Shown here: positions 24,518 through 34,614 of the stretch, in pieces
Position numbering within the stretch: position 1 is the first letter of the stretch
Layout: each line of letters opens with the position of its first letter
NCBI GenBank assembly: GCA_030427485.1
Contig: JAUICG010000041.1
Coordinates: forward strand, 1-40,650
Source of the DNA: Gammaproteobacteria bacterium
GTDB taxonomy: Bacteria > Pseudomonadota > Gammaproteobacteria > Pseudomonadales > Halieaceae
DNA: 40,650 nucleotides
Direction: 5' to 3'
Made by a program: the position numbers and the translations under genes
Notes under the pieces: model-generated
What the model was told of the DNA's origin: nothing
The model's input: only the letters and a program-made list of their open reading frames with translations
Database searches by the model: none

Positions 24518-27500
24518 CTATAGACCATCGATACCAACCAGCCCCCCGGTTACCCCGAAGTGAATCCATCGACTGACAACAGGTGTGTCGGTTGCGCGCT
24601 GAATCCCCGCCGCATACGCCCCCAGCTGCCCTGCATACCCCAGCGCAATCTCCTCCCAATCCGACCGCGCTCTGGGCGACGCCTTATGATCAATCACCAC
24701 AAACCCCTCGGCAGTCTCCACCAACAGGTCAATCCAGCCGCTGATAAGTTGGCCGTGGTCATTGTAGTAGTAAATCGGATATTCAACGTATATTTTGATG
24801 GGGTCTAAACTTTGGTTTATCGCCTCCAGCAAACGACTTGCACACAGGTCCGCCGCCTCCACTGAAATCGTATTCTCCATCCCGTGATCGCGCAAAATAC
24901 GCGCCGTAGCCTGCTGCCCCAACACTGCCGACGCGATCACAGCATGCAACGCAGTGCCGAGCGCGGCAGGGTCATACTCGCCGGTGATTTCCAGCCGCTC
25001 ACCCAGCTCAATCACCTCACCCACCTTGGCTTGCTCATCAGCGGGCAGGCTTGACGGGCTCAGCCGCAGCGGCAGTTTTTCAATAGCCGGGGCCGCGCCG
25101 CCAAGCCATTCCGGCTTGTAAGCCGGTAGCGCGCTATCGTATTCGCTCGCCTCAAGCTCCAGTTGCCGGCTGGGAATCACTGTCCCATCCGGCAGGGCCA
25201 GTGTGTCACCCTCGGGCAACATCCACTCCGCCTCCAGCGTGTCCATCCACTCTCCGCCGGTTTGTTTCGCGTTCATCGTGATGATCAAGCCATCGCGCGC
25301 CCGTGTCAGCGACACGTACAACAGGCGCTTCATCTCCTGCACTTCCTGCGCCATCGCGGCTTGGCCTTCCGCACTCTCGCCGATCTTATCGAGCAGTGTG
25401 ATGTTGGCCTTCTGTGCGCCGGTAAACGCGGGCCAGTAACGCAGTGTGCGGTTGGCCAGTGGGTTGTCCAGGTCGACGGCGGTGGGGGAGGGCAGTACGC
25501 TCAGCCCCCACAGTCTTGGCTTGAGTTTGGCGTCCAGGTCCATCGCGATCACGAGTGGCCATTCCAGGCCCTTGGCGCCGTGGTGGGTGACGAGCTGTAT
25601 CGCGTTCTCGGTGCCGCCGGTGGCTTGTGTGTCGTCCTCGGTGGCGGCAAGTTGGTACAGCCACAGTACGAGGCCGGCGCTGGTGGCGGGCTGGTTCTGG
25701 GCGGCGCACTGGTTCATGTAGGCTTCGGCGTGTGCCAGCAGGGCGCTCAGGTTGTTCAGGCGGTGTTGGCTGCGCTGTTCGGTGGGGCCCCAGCGGTACA
25801 CGGCTTCGCGTACGTTGCCGGCATCCATTGCGCTGCGCAGCACTTCCACCGGTGTGAGAAAGTGCAGGCGGCTGCGCAGTGTTTTCAGCGCCGTCAGTGG
25901 GGCCTGTTCATCGTCTTCCAGCCAGTGGCTTGAGCGGGCCTCCGGGTCTTCGAGATAGCTTATGCGCTGGGCGATCCACTCCTCGGGGTTATCGCTCCGC
26001 GTGAGGGTGAGTATCTCTGCGCTGGCCAGTGTATCCGCCGGGTCTATCACGCGCCTCAGGCACGCCAGCGCCAGGCAGCCCTCGGGTGTGCCGAGCAGGC
26101 CGGGACGTTTGTAGCGAATGGGGAGTTTGGCGTCGCTCAGTGCGTTGGCGACCTCGCGCAGGTTGTCGTGGGTGCGGCACAGTATCGCGATATCGCTGTA
26201 GGTGGCCGGGCGCGATTGTTTACTTTCTTTGTTGATCACGGTGCGGCCATCGGCGATCAGGCTGCTGACGCCGCTGGCCAGTGCCTGCGCGCGGGTGGGT
26301 TTGTTGCTGCCGCCCAGTCGCCACAATTCCACGGCGGGTTCTTCGGTGAATTCGTCGCGGGCGGGTATCAGTGAAACCTGTTCAGGTTTGAGGGTATCGG
26401 CGAAGGCCGGTACGAACAGGTTGTTGATGTAGCGCACCAGCGCCGGGGTGGAGCGCCAGGAGCGTTCCAGGATCTCGGGCGTGTTGCCGTCCTCGGTCAC
26501 GCGCTCTACCACGGCGGCCATCAGCGTCGGGTCCGCGCCGCGAAAACCGTAGATGGACTGTTTGATATCGCCCACCCAGATCACCTGTCCGGCCAGTTGC
26601 GAGAGCTTCAAAAACAATGCGAGCTGGATCGGGCTGGTGTCCTGGAACTCGTCCACCATCAGCAGCTGCAATTCCTCACGCAGTGTCTCCTGCACGGTGG
26701 GGTGGTCCAGCAACTGGTACAGGCGCTGTTCCTGGTCGACAAAATCGATCAGGCCCTTTTGTGTTTTCAAATGCTGGTAGGCGCTGAGGCTGTCGGCGGC
26801 TATCGCGAAGGCCTGCTCGGCGAAGAAGCGGATGTCGTGGTGCAGGGCCGGGTGCTTGTCGTACTCGATGGCAATATCGGCGATGGGCTCGGCAAACGGC
26901 CTGGATTTTTTGCCGGGCTTCTCCTTGCTCAGCTTGATCCACTCCGGCCAGGTGGCGCGGTTCTTGTACAGGCCGGCGCGGATGCCGCTGATCAGCGAGA
27001 GATAGTCGCGTGTGACCTTGGTGCTGTCCACGGTAGTATCGATGCCCTCCATGGCGCGCTCGATGGTATTCAGCAGTTGCCGGTTGAGGTCGCGCGTGGT
27101 CGCTTTGGGGAAGTACGCGAGCAATTGATCGGCGCTGGCTGTGCCGAGGTGGCGAATGTCATCCGGTGACTGGTTGTTGGCGCGCGCGGCGTCGGCGATG
27201 CTCTTCACCTCGGCGCGCCAGTTGAGTTGGTTCTGCCGGTCGGTGATCTGAAGGCGATGGCAGGTGGCGTTCATCTGGCGGATCAGCAGCGTGTTGCCTG
27301 CCAGTGCGCGCTCCATCGCCTGGTAGAACAGCGCATCGCCCTGTGCTTCTTCTATTACCTGCTGGTCCGGCGGCATGCCGGCCTCGAACGCAAAGCGGTG
27401 CAGCAGTTCGCCGCACACGCTGTTCACGGTGCCGATCAGCGCCTGCTCCATCTGGTTGGCCACGTGTAACTGGCCCGCTTCAATCAGCGCCCCGCGCACG

Positions 27501-27661
27501 CGCTCCTTCAGCTCGCCTGCCGCCAGCTTGGTAAAGGTGGTGGCGATCACGCCTGCGGGTGCCACCTTTTTGGAGGACAGCAACGCTTCCAGCTTCTGTG
27601 TGAGCGAATAGGTTTTGCCGCTGCCGGCACCGGCGCTGATGAAATGGATATTGCCGCTCAT
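24518..27661 (-). CDS. AddA-like UvrD-family helicase-nuclease
   Basis: A 1047-residue protein with Walker A SAGAGSGKT near the N-terminus, Walker B LMVDEFQDTSPIQ, GDIKQSIYGFRGADP (motif III), ERSWRSTPALV (motif IV) and HGAKGLEWPLV (motif V), all of the UvrD/RecB superfamily 1 type. VSLTRARDGL is motif VI. The C-terminal part has GTALHAVI, GWIDLLVE and VVIDHKAS, the PD-(D/E)XK nuclease pattern of AddA and RecB. It starts in a 4-nt overlap (ATGA) with the stop of the partner gene. It would process broken DNA ends and may also degrade incoming phage DNA. It could be the host's main AddA or an accessory copy; the window does not settle this. Confidence 0.88.
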   Translation of the reverse strand: MSGNIHFISAGAGSGKTYSLTQKLEALLSSKKVAPAGVIATTFTKLAAGELKERVRGALIEAGQLHVANQMEQALIGTVNSVCGELLHRFAFEAGMPPDQQVIEEAQGDALFYQAMERALAGNTLLIRQMNATCHRLQITDRQNQLNWRAEVKSIADAARANNQSPDDIRHLGTASADQLLAYFPKATTRDLNRQLLNTIERAMEGIDTTVDSTKVTRDYLSLISGIRAGLYKNRATWPEWIKLSKEKPGKKSRPFAEPIADIAIEYDKHPALHHDIRFFAEQAFAIAADSLSAYQHLKTQKGLIDFVDQEQRLYQLLDHPTVQETLREELQLLMVDEFQDTSPIQLALFLKLSQLAGQVIWVGDIKQSIYGFRGADPTLMAAVVERVTEDGNTPEILERSWRSTPALVRYINNLFVPAFADTLKPEQVSLIPARDEFTEEPAVELWRLGGSNKPTRAQALASGVSSLIADGRTVINKESKQSRPATYSDIAILCRTHDNLREVANALSDAKLPIRYKRPGLLGTPEGCLALACLRRVIDPADTLASAEILTLTRSDNPEEWIAQRISYLEDPEARSSHWLEDDEQAPLTALKTLRSRLHFLTPVEVLRSAMDAGNVREAVYRWGPTEQRSQHRLNNLSALLAHAEAYMNQCAAQNQPATSAGLVLWLYQLAATEDDTQATGGTENAIQLVTHHGAKGLEWPLVIAMDLDAKLKPRLWGLSVLPSPTAVDLDNPLANRTLRYWPAFTGAQKANITLLDKIGESAEGQAAMAQEVQEMKRLLYVSLTRARDGLIITMNAKQTGGEWMDTLEAEWMLPEGDTLALPDGTVIPSRQLELEASEYDSALPAYKPEWLGGAAPAIEKLPLRLSPSSLPADEQAKVGEVIELGERLEITGEYDPAALGTALHAVIASAVLGQQATARILRDHGMENTISVEAADLCASRLLEAINQSLDPIKIYVEYPIYYYNDHGQLISGWIDLLVETAEGFVVIDHKASPRARSDWEEIALGYAGQLGAYAAGIQRATDTPVVSRWIHFGVTGGLVGIDGL

Positions 27662-30357
27662 GCGTTCTCTCCCCAGCCGGTGAGCACGCTGTAGTCGTTG
27701 AAGGTGTCACTGGCTTCGGGGATGGCCAGGCCGTCCTCGGGGGGTTTGGATTCGGCAGTGGGCTCGGTGTCAGACACCGTCACTTCAACCAGGCCGCGTT
27801 TGAACTGCGACTGGCGCCAGCGCCAACTGTGCTCGAAGCGCTGCCAGTACTCGTCGGCGCTTTCCGGGTCTGCCGGTTCGAGAATATCCGCATTGGGGAA
27901 GAAGCGATGGTTCAGGCTGAGCAACGTGGCGTCCATGACTATGAAGTAGCTGAGCGCGGGTGACCGGGCCGCGCCGTTACCGCGTCGCAGGTGCGCATAG
28001 GTCGCAAGCTGCAGGTAGCTGTTGTCGAGCAGTGCCTCGCGGCGGTATTTTTTGCCGCCCCATTTGATATCGATCACGGCCTCCGTGCCGTCGCTGCGCG
28101 TGGCCAGCAAATCGATGGAGCCCGTCAGTGTGCCGCCGGCGAACCGGCCTTCCTGTTGCAACTCCATTTGCACGCTTACCACGCTGGCGGATTGCAGGTG
28201 CTCCACCAGCGTAGCGAGGGACTGCTGCACCTGCGTGATAAAGCGTTCGCACTCGGCCTGCCTGCCGGCTTCCAGCAACAGCGCGCCCTCCTGTTGCAGC
28301 AGTTTGCGCAGGTGTTCATCCACCCAGTCGTCGATGCGGGTGGTGTCGACTTTGCCAATCTCGGGTTGCGCGTTGAAGAACGCCTCATACAGGCGGTGGG
28401 CCAGGTTGCCCTTGAGCTGGTTGCCATCGCTCACATTGGCCAGTGAGCCGGGGCGGATTCTTGCGGCGTAACGCAGTAGCCACTGGTAGGGGCTGTGAAT
28501 ATAGGCATCGAGGCTGGAATACGATTCGGTGTCGCGCGCCGGAATCTTCGCGGACCTGGGCAACTGCCACCAGCGCACCTTGGGTGGCAGGGTTCGGGAG
28601 GGCAGGGGATGGGTCGTCACACCGAGCTGCTGCGCGGTCTCGCTACTGGCGATTTGCAAAATGGGTAGCCCCTCGCTGAGGCTGGCGATCTGGTCCCACA
28701 GCGGGTGGTGGCGCTCGGTGTCGTCGTGCAGGATGAAGGTGCAGCGTTCGCGCGCGCTGAGCAGTGGTCGCAGCCAGGCCTTGCCCAGCCACGCCAGTTG
28801 CGCGTCCTCGGTTTGCAGGTGCACGCCGCCCGCGAGCAGTGCGGCGCGTTCCGTGCGTGACCACGGCCAGCGGTGCACGCGGTCGTTGGCCTGGCAATCC
28901 CACCAGATCACGTTGTCCGCCGCGCAGCCGGCAAAGGCGCCAGCGTGATCCGCGCGCAGTACCCGGGGGTGGCCGGGGCAGACCTCAGCGCCGCGATCGG
29001 CAATCGCCGCGCCGCTGCCGCGCACGTCCTCTATCAGGCGTCGCACGTTGTCCTGCGTGAGCGGATCGCGGCCGTGCGCTTTCAGGCGCGCTATCGCACT
29101 CACAAACTCCAGCGCCTGGTTGAGCGCGATATGGTAGAGCGTCTTGCGGTCCGGGTCATCGGTTGACTCCCGCGCGCCCTGTAACCAGTCGGCTACGCGT
29201 TGTGCGCGCTGCGACAGGGTCTCGCTATCGACGCCGGTCTGTGGGGAGAAGCGCGGCGATTCCAGCCAGTAGCGCAGGTTCTCCTCCAGTTTCTTGCGTT
29301 GGGGTTTGTCCTCGTGCTCCAGGCTCGCGGTGATTGCGGCTTCCCACACGTCGCTGCCGATGCCCGGTACGTCGGCGACAGTGCGCGCGAGGGGTTCACG
29401 GATACGTGCCGGGATCGGGCCCACCGGGTGCGACAGGAACTGGAACAACGCCGTCGGGTTCAGCGGCTCCCACAGCAGTTCACAGGCCAGCGGCAATACC
29501 TGGAACACCGGACGCCACGGTGACAGTGCGGTAAAGCCCAGGCGTGGGCTGTGCGATTTTTCCAGCGTATCGTCCAGCAGTTCGCCGCGCGCCTGCGCCA
29601 GCAGTGCGATGGATTTATCGGGCGCTTCACCCAGCCAGCTTTGTGTGAGCAGTGCGGTGAGCGGGGTGCTCTCCGAGGGCGAGTCCGCGCGCAGTGCGAT
29701 GACGGTGCCGTCGCCGCTAAGTTTAAGTTTCTCGCGGCTGTTTTGCAGGAGGTGATCCTGCAATTGGCGCAGGTCGGTATCGGCCCTGCCCTGAGGTGCG
29801 GTGGGCGTTGGCTCGGTGACTTGCACGTCCACGGCCTTGATCAGTTGTTGCCACAGGTAGGGGAAATCATTCAATGCATCGCGCAGCGTGATCGTATCCA
29901 CGGCGATGGGGTTGTCGGGTAGCAGGGCAATCACGCGCTGGATGCGCTGGCCGGGATTGGGGTCTACAACGGTACCGGCCTGTTGTTCAATCGCGGCCAT
30001 ATCCCGCAGCCGCGCGGGCGCGTCATCCGCGAATGTGCCGTCCCATCCCGCCAGGTACCACTGGTCGCGCCACTGCAGCAGGGTGCGCGCGACAGAGAAC
30101 GGGTCGGCGCTGTAGGAGGCGTGGTAGAAGGCAGCGGCGTGATTCACCTGGTCGATACACCCCAGGTACTGGATCAGGCGGGCGGTGAAGGAGATATCGC
30201 GCGAGGGGATGCCCAGTTGCGTCTCCAGCAGGCCGAGAAAGCCGTGCGGGCCGACCACCGCTTCGCCCAGCGCATCGTCGCGCAGCTCGGGCACGGCGGA
30301 ATCACCCTTGATACCAAGCGTGACCCTGACCCTGCCGATACCGGGCTGTAGACCCAT
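27658..30357 (-). CDS. AddB-like PD-(D/E)XK nuclease protein
   Basis: The 899-residue partner of the AddA-like protein. The N-terminal part (VGPHGFLGLLETQLG, then ADPFSVARTLLQWRD) is like that of proteobacterial AddB-like 'PD-(D/E)XK nuclease family' proteins and has no Walker A motif. The C-terminal nuclease is marked by KGNLAHRLYE, GSIDLLAT and AVIDIKWG. Length and ends look intact. GGAGGG lies 12 nt before the ATG, and a small CGCCTA-TGA-TAGGCG palindrome (30386-30400) lies just upstream and could be an operator. The gene is divergent from the antitoxin gene, with 274 nt between them that hold no other gene. Confidence 0.83.
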   Translation of the reverse strand: MGLQPGIGRVRVTLGIKGDSAVPELRDDALGEAVVGPHGFLGLLETQLGIPSRDISFTARLIQYLGCIDQVNHAAAFYHASYSADPFSVARTLLQWRDQWYLAGWDGTFADDAPARLRDMAAIEQQAGTVVDPNPGQRIQRVIALLPDNPIAVDTITLRDALNDFPYLWQQLIKAVDVQVTEPTPTAPQGRADTDLRQLQDHLLQNSREKLKLSGDGTVIALRADSPSESTPLTALLTQSWLGEAPDKSIALLAQARGELLDDTLEKSHSPRLGFTALSPWRPVFQVLPLACELLWEPLNPTALFQFLSHPVGPIPARIREPLARTVADVPGIGSDVWEAAITASLEHEDKPQRKKLEENLRYWLESPRFSPQTGVDSETLSQRAQRVADWLQGARESTDDPDRKTLYHIALNQALEFVSAIARLKAHGRDPLTQDNVRRLIEDVRGSGAAIADRGAEVCPGHPRVLRADHAGAFAGCAADNVIWWDCQANDRVHRWPWSRTERAALLAGGVHLQTEDAQLAWLGKAWLRPLLSARERCTFILHDDTERHHPLWDQIASLSEGLPILQIASSETAQQLGVTTHPLPSRTLPPKVRWWQLPRSAKIPARDTESYSSLDAYIHSPYQWLLRYAARIRPGSLANVSDGNQLKGNLAHRLYEAFFNAQPEIGKVDTTRIDDWVDEHLRKLLQQEGALLLEAGRQAECERFITQVQQSLATLVEHLQSASVVSVQMELQQEGRFAGGTLTGSIDLLATRSDGTEAVIDIKWGGKKYRREALLDNSYLQLATYAHLRRGNGAARSPALSYFIVMDATLLSLNHRFFPNADILEPADPESADEYWQRFEHSWRWRQSQFKRGLVEVTVSDTEPTAESKPPEDGLAIPEASDTFNDYSVLTGWGENA

Positions 30358-30631
30358 CTTTTAGCCGCCCTCCCTGGAGTATGAGCGCCTATGATAGGCG
30401 TATCGTCCCCGGCCCGCTATCACCAACAGCGGGCACCTGCGCGCTTACACGACGTGTACGGATGTCCATGTACCGCGGGGCGAGATCCGGTCCCGCGTGT
30501 GATCGGGCTTCGTGCGGACGTTGCATTGAAATTTGCCCGCTTTGGATCAACGTTTTGCGGGGGATATGCGGTAGTATTTCTTTCACCAACTCGCCATAAT
30601 CACACGGCACACCCTGTGTACAGGAGGCTCC

Positions 30632-30850
30632 ATGTCAATTTCGCTACCCCTGGAGAAAATGTCCGCCGAAGAGAAGATTCGCGTGATGGAATCCCTGTGG
30701 GACGATTTGTGTGATACCGCTGGCAGTACGCTCAGTCCGGATTGGCATGGCAAGGTGCTGGCAAGTCGGGACGCGGACGTGCAGGCGGGTGTAGCCGAAA
30801 TCAGCGATTGGGAAGCTGCGAAGCGGAGGATTGCAGACGATATTCTGTGA
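30632..30850 (+). CDS. Addiction-module antitoxin (Unstab_antitox type)
   Basis: A 72-residue protein of the family that pairs with RelE/ParE toxins: MSAEEKIRVMESLWDDLC near the start, then PDWHGKVLASRDADVQAGVAEISDWEAAKRRI. A perfect AGGAGG ribosome site lies 6 nt before the ATG. The stop overlaps the start of the broken toxin gene (GTGA), so the original operon layout is still visible. With the toxin gone, the antitoxin may survive by chance or as a defence against related toxins. Confidence 0.88.
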   Translation: MSISLPLEKMSAEEKIRVMESLWDDLCDTAGSTLSPDWHGKVLASRDADVQAGVAEISDWEAAKRRIADDIL

Positions 30851-31036
30851 AAGTTCGGATACTGGAAGCCGCGCGGCGGGATACATCCCTGATATTTTGG
30901 CGTGTTTCATCGATTGCTGGCGACTCGCTTTCCTTTTGCGGTTTACTACAAAATCACCAGTGACTCGGTGCTTGTCGTTGCCGTTCTCGACTGTCGCAGA
31001 GCGCCCGCCTGGATTCGTTCCAACCTTGAACGATAA
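30847..31036 (+). pseudogene. Wrecked ParE/RelE-family toxin gene
   Basis: The GTG at 30847 opens VKVRILEAARRD, the usual ParE start. Instead of the next roughly 30 residues, the frame shifts: IHP, then an in-frame TGA (30890-30892), then YFGVFHRLLATRFPFAVYY and KITSDSVLVVAVLDCRRAPAWIRSNLER, ending TAA at 31034-31036. The C-terminal part is a perfectly good ParE end in a different frame (positions 2 modulo 3). So an internal deletion of about 30 codons, a frameshift and a nonsense codon have killed it. If the start frame is followed it yields 38 residues and stops at 30961-30963. Function is surely lost. Confidence 0.88.
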
Positions 31037-31160
31037 ATCCCTTCCCGCCAATTCTCTGTACCGTTTTGATCTTTCAATCGGGATAATTGCGGTGCATGTG
31101 ACAGTCTTGTGAGGGCTGGACTACCATGTAGGGACCTTCTTCCGACGTTGAGGATGCCTA

Positions 31161-33356
31161 ATGACAAAAACAGTCCCCACCATCTGCCGCCTGTGCATTG
31201 CCCACTGCGGCGTGCTGGCCGAGATCGAGGATGACAACGGGCGTCGCAAGGTGACAAAGGTTACCGGCGATCCGGACAATCCCCTGTTCAAAGGGTATAC
31301 CTGCCCGAAAGGCCGGGCCCTGCCGGAACTGCACAACCACGCGGGTCGCCTGCTGCATTCATTGAAGCGCCAGGCGGATGGCAGCCACGCGCCCATTGCG
31401 AGTTCGCAGGCGGCGATTGAAGTGGCCGGGCGTATCCAGTCGATCGTCGACCGCTACGGGCCGCGCGCGGTGGCGTTCTATGTCGGCACACCCAATGCCG
31501 GGCAGCCCACGGCGGCGGGGATGGGAAATGCGTTTATGCGCGCGATCGGCTCGCGCATGTTCTTTACCTCGAACACCATCGATCAACCCGGCAAGCAGAT
31601 TTCCATGGCGCTGCACGGCAAGTGGCTGGGCGGGGAGCCGGACTTCGAACAGGCCGATGCCTGGCTGCTGGTGGGCAACAATCCCATCATCTCCAAGTCG
31701 GCGGGCCTGCCCGGCCAGAATCCCGCGCAGAAGCTGAAGGAGGCGCAGGCGCGTGGCCTGCAATTGATCGTCATCGATCCGCGTGTGTCGGACTGCGCGC
31801 GCAAAGCGGCCATACACCTGCAGTGCCGTCCGGGGGAAGATCACGCCATTCTCGCCGGAATGATCAATATCATCATCGCGGAGAATCTGTACGATCGCGA
31901 GTTTGTCGAGCGCAACGTCAATGGCTTCATGGAACTGCGCGAGGCCGTTGCCGGCTTCACGCCTGAGTACGTCGCGGATCGCGCCGGGATTCCCCGCGCG
32001 CAACTCGTTGCGGCCGCCCGCGTCTTCGCCGGTGCGCGAGTACGCCACGCCAACAGCGGCACCGGCGCCAGTTTCTCGATGTACTGCAACCTCAAGGACT
32101 ACCTTGTAGCCTGTCTCAATACGGTGTGCGGCGCCTACACTCGCGAAGGCGAGCGCGTCACCCGGCCCAATGCGATGCTCCCCGCGTATACACCGAAGGC
32201 GCAGGCGTTCCCGCCGTTCAAGGCCTGGGGCTTCGGCGAGAAGCTGCGGGTCAGGGGCTTGACCGATACCGCGGCGGGGATGCCGACAGCCGCGCTTGCC
32301 GATGAAATTCTGCTGCCCGGGGAGGGGCAGGTCAAAGCCCTGATCTGTATCGGCGGCAACCCGATGGCGGCGTGGCCGGACCAGCGCAAGACACAGCGGG
32401 CGATGGAGGCGCTGGAACTGCTGGTGACACTGGATGTGGAGATGTCGACGACCGCGCGCCTCGCGCATTACGTGATCGCCTGCAAGCAGACGCTCGAAAC
32501 ACCCGGTATGAGCCAGAGCGGGGAGGCGATCAAGTACTTTGGCAGCGGTATCGGTTTTCCGGGCGCGTATGCGCAGTACTCCCCCGCGGTGGCGGATGTG
32601 CCGCACGGGTCCGACCTGCTGGAGGACTGGGAGTTCTTCTACCAGATGGCCGGACACCTCGGTCACGAACTGGTGTTCGCCACCGCCTTCGGGTTTTCCA
32701 GGTTCCAGGAGGCGCCGTACGAGGTGATGGCGTTGAGTCCCACGGAGCAGCCCGCTATCGAAGACCTGTACGCTTCGATCTGCGCGCACTCCCGCATCCC
32801 GCTGGAGGAGGTGAAACGCTATCCCCACGGGCATATTTTTGACAGCGATGTGATCGTGCAGCCGCGCGATCCAGGCTGTGACGATCGACTGGACTGCGGC
32901 AACGCGGTGATGCTGGAGCAGTTGGGCGAGGTCTACGCGCAGGACTACCGCGCCCAGCACGACACCCCCGACTACCCGTTTCGCTACATCCCGCGCCGCC
33001 ACAATAACTTCATGAATTCGTCTGGCCGCTCGATCACCAGGCTGAACGGCAACAAGCCCTACAACCCGGTCTGGATGCACCCAGACGATATGCACGGGAT
33101 CGGTGTGGGCGAGGGCGACAGGGTGCGTATTGCCACGCCCCACGATGGTATCGTGGCGATTGTAGAGGGCGACGATACGCTCCGCCGGGGTGTGGTGGCG
33201 ATTGCGCACGCCTTCGGAGGCCTGGTGGACGAGGATGATCGGTACGAGGAACTCGGCGCCAATACGGGCCGCCTGGTGCGCACCGACGAGGATTACGATC
33301 CCATCACAGGCATGCCGCGCATGGGAAATATTCCGGTCGCCATTGCGCCGCAGTGA
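31161..33356 (+). CDS. Molybdopterin-dependent oxidoreductase (BisC/FdhF type)
   Basis: A 731-residue enzyme. The N-terminal 4Fe-4S site has cysteines in TICRLCIAHC and TCPKG. The molybdopterin guanine dinucleotide domain follows (WLLVGNNPIISKSAGLPG, VIDPRVSDCARKA, LICIGGNPMAAWPD), and the C-terminal dinucleotide domain has NSSGRSITRLNG and HPDDMHGIGVGEGDRVRI. It lacks a Tat signal, so a cytoplasmic role is likely. The cysteine or selenocysteine of formate dehydrogenases is not evident. Substrate unknown; relatives in marine Gammaproteobacteria are annotated loosely as BisC-type. GAGG precedes the ATG. A 124-nt gap follows the broken toxin gene. Confidence 0.9.
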   Translation: MTKTVPTICRLCIAHCGVLAEIEDDNGRRKVTKVTGDPDNPLFKGYTCPKGRALPELHNHAGRLLHSLKRQADGSHAPIASSQAAIEVAGRIQSIVDRYGPRAVAFYVGTPNAGQPTAAGMGNAFMRAIGSRMFFTSNTIDQPGKQISMALHGKWLGGEPDFEQADAWLLVGNNPIISKSAGLPGQNPAQKLKEAQARGLQLIVIDPRVSDCARKAAIHLQCRPGEDHAILAGMINIIIAENLYDREFVERNVNGFMELREAVAGFTPEYVADRAGIPRAQLVAAARVFAGARVRHANSGTGASFSMYCNLKDYLVACLNTVCGAYTREGERVTRPNAMLPAYTPKAQAFPPFKAWGFGEKLRVRGLTDTAAGMPTAALADEILLPGEGQVKALICIGGNPMAAWPDQRKTQRAMEALELLVTLDVEMSTTARLAHYVIACKQTLETPGMSQSGEAIKYFGSGIGFPGAYAQYSPAVADVPHGSDLLEDWEFFYQMAGHLGHELVFATAFGFSRFQEAPYEVMALSPTEQPAIEDLYASICAHSRIPLEEVKRYPHGHIFDSDVIVQPRDPGCDDRLDCGNAVMLEQLGEVYAQDYRAQHDTPDYPFRYIPRRHNNFMNSSGRSITRLNGNKPYNPVWMHPDDMHGIGVGEGDRVRIATPHDGIVAIVEGDDTLRRGVVAIAHAFGGLVDEDDRYEELGANTGRLVRTDEDYDPITGMPRMGNIPVAIAPQ

Positions 33357-33630
33357 CCGTTGTCACAGGCCTGTAGCAATGCCGATTCCGTTTCGCCGGC
33401 GCCGGCTTCACCCTGCCGTTGAAGACGTTTACCGCGGACCCTCGGCATGACTGCCCGGGGGAACTTTCAGCGCCTTTGACGGCCAAATGTCCGGGTAAGG
33501 CAAGCCCGGGTAAAATTCGGCATTTTCCCTGTGTATTTTGCCGCTATAGTGCCGGAGTCGCTTGAATTTCGCCCCCGCACTGCATTATCGTTGCCGACCT
33601 AATGTCTCTTCACTGCTGAATGATTCAACC

Positions 33631-34548
33631 ATGAAAATCGTAGCTTCCCTGTTGTCCCTGCTGTTATGTATACCGGTTTTTGCCGCGACCTTCGATCTGC
33701 CCTCGGAACACTTTGACGTTATCGGCGGGGTGGTCACGGTACAGACGAAATATGAGGATACCCTGCTGGATATCGCCCGTAGCAGGAGTATCGGGCAGGA
33801 CCAGATGGAGCGCGCCAATCCCGGTGTCGATCGCTGGCTGCCGGGTGAAGGGACCAACGTAGTGATACCGTCGCACTATATCCTGCCGCGCGCCCCGCGC
33901 GAGGGACTGGTACTGAACCTGCCCGAGATGCGCATGTACTACTACCCGCCGAAGAAGGCGGGGCAACCCGCACAGGTGCAGACATTCCCTATCGGTATCG
34001 GGCGCATGGACTGGGCCACGCCGCTGGGGCGCACCCAGATCACCAGCAAGATCAAAGACCCCACCTGGACGCCGCCGGAGTCGATTCGCAAAGAGCATGC
34101 CGCCAAGGGGGATATCCTGCCGCGCGTGGTTCCCGCTGGACCCAATAACCCGCTGGGTCGCTACGCGATGCGCCTGAGCATGCCCGGTTACCTGATCCAC
34201 AGCACCAATAAACCTATCGGCGTTGGTATGCGCGTGTCACACGGTTGTATACGCATGTTGCCCGATGACATCGAGAGGCTCTTTCCGCAGTTGCCCGTGG
34301 GTACGCCGGTCAATATTGTCAATCAGCCTGTGAAGGCGGGCTGGCATGGCGGCAAGCTGTACATTGAAGTGCATCCGCCGCTTGAGGAATACCCCAATGA
34401 CCGCGGTGCGATGGTGCAGGAAGTCATGCTCGCGCTGGATGATGCGATGGCGCGTCGATCGTCGGGAGCTACCTTGAACAATGCGCTGATTGACCAGGAA
34501 CTCAGCCAGCCGACCGGTATGCCGCTGGTGATTTCAACCGGGGGTTGA
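33631..34548 (+). CDS. L,D-transpeptidase of the ErfK/YbiS type
   Basis: A 305-residue periplasmic enzyme. Signal peptide to about residue 18 (VFAA). A LysM-like segment follows (VQTKYEDTLLDIARSRSIGQDQM then WLPGEGTNVVIP), which binds peptidoglycan. The catalytic YkuD domain has YLIHSTNKP and RVSHGCIRM with C206 the nucleophile. This enzyme type joins Braun-type lipoprotein to peptidoglycan or makes 3-3 cross-links. The ATG at 33631 is preferred since the signal peptide begins there; the frame also opens earlier without a leader. A possible -10 (TATAGT, 33545-33550) lies in the 274-nt gene-free region before it. The lipoprotein gene is next, on the other strand. Confidence 0.88.
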   Translation: MKIVASLLSLLLCIPVFAATFDLPSEHFDVIGGVVTVQTKYEDTLLDIARSRSIGQDQMERANPGVDRWLPGEGTNVVIPSHYILPRAPREGLVLNLPEMRMYYYPPKKAGQPAQVQTFPIGIGRMDWATPLGRTQITSKIKDPTWTPPESIRKEHAAKGDILPRVVPAGPNNPLGRYAMRLSMPGYLIHSTNKPIGVGMRVSHGCIRMLPDDIERLFPQLPVGTPVNIVNQPVKAGWHGGKLYIEVHPPLEEYPNDRGAMVQEVMLALDDAMARRSSGATLNNALIDQELSQPTGMPLVISTGG

Positions 34549-34614
34549 TGTCTATTTGGGGGTGGGGTTCTGCTGCGGGGTGAGGTGTTCAAAGCGCGCG
34601 GGATGCGCTGGATT

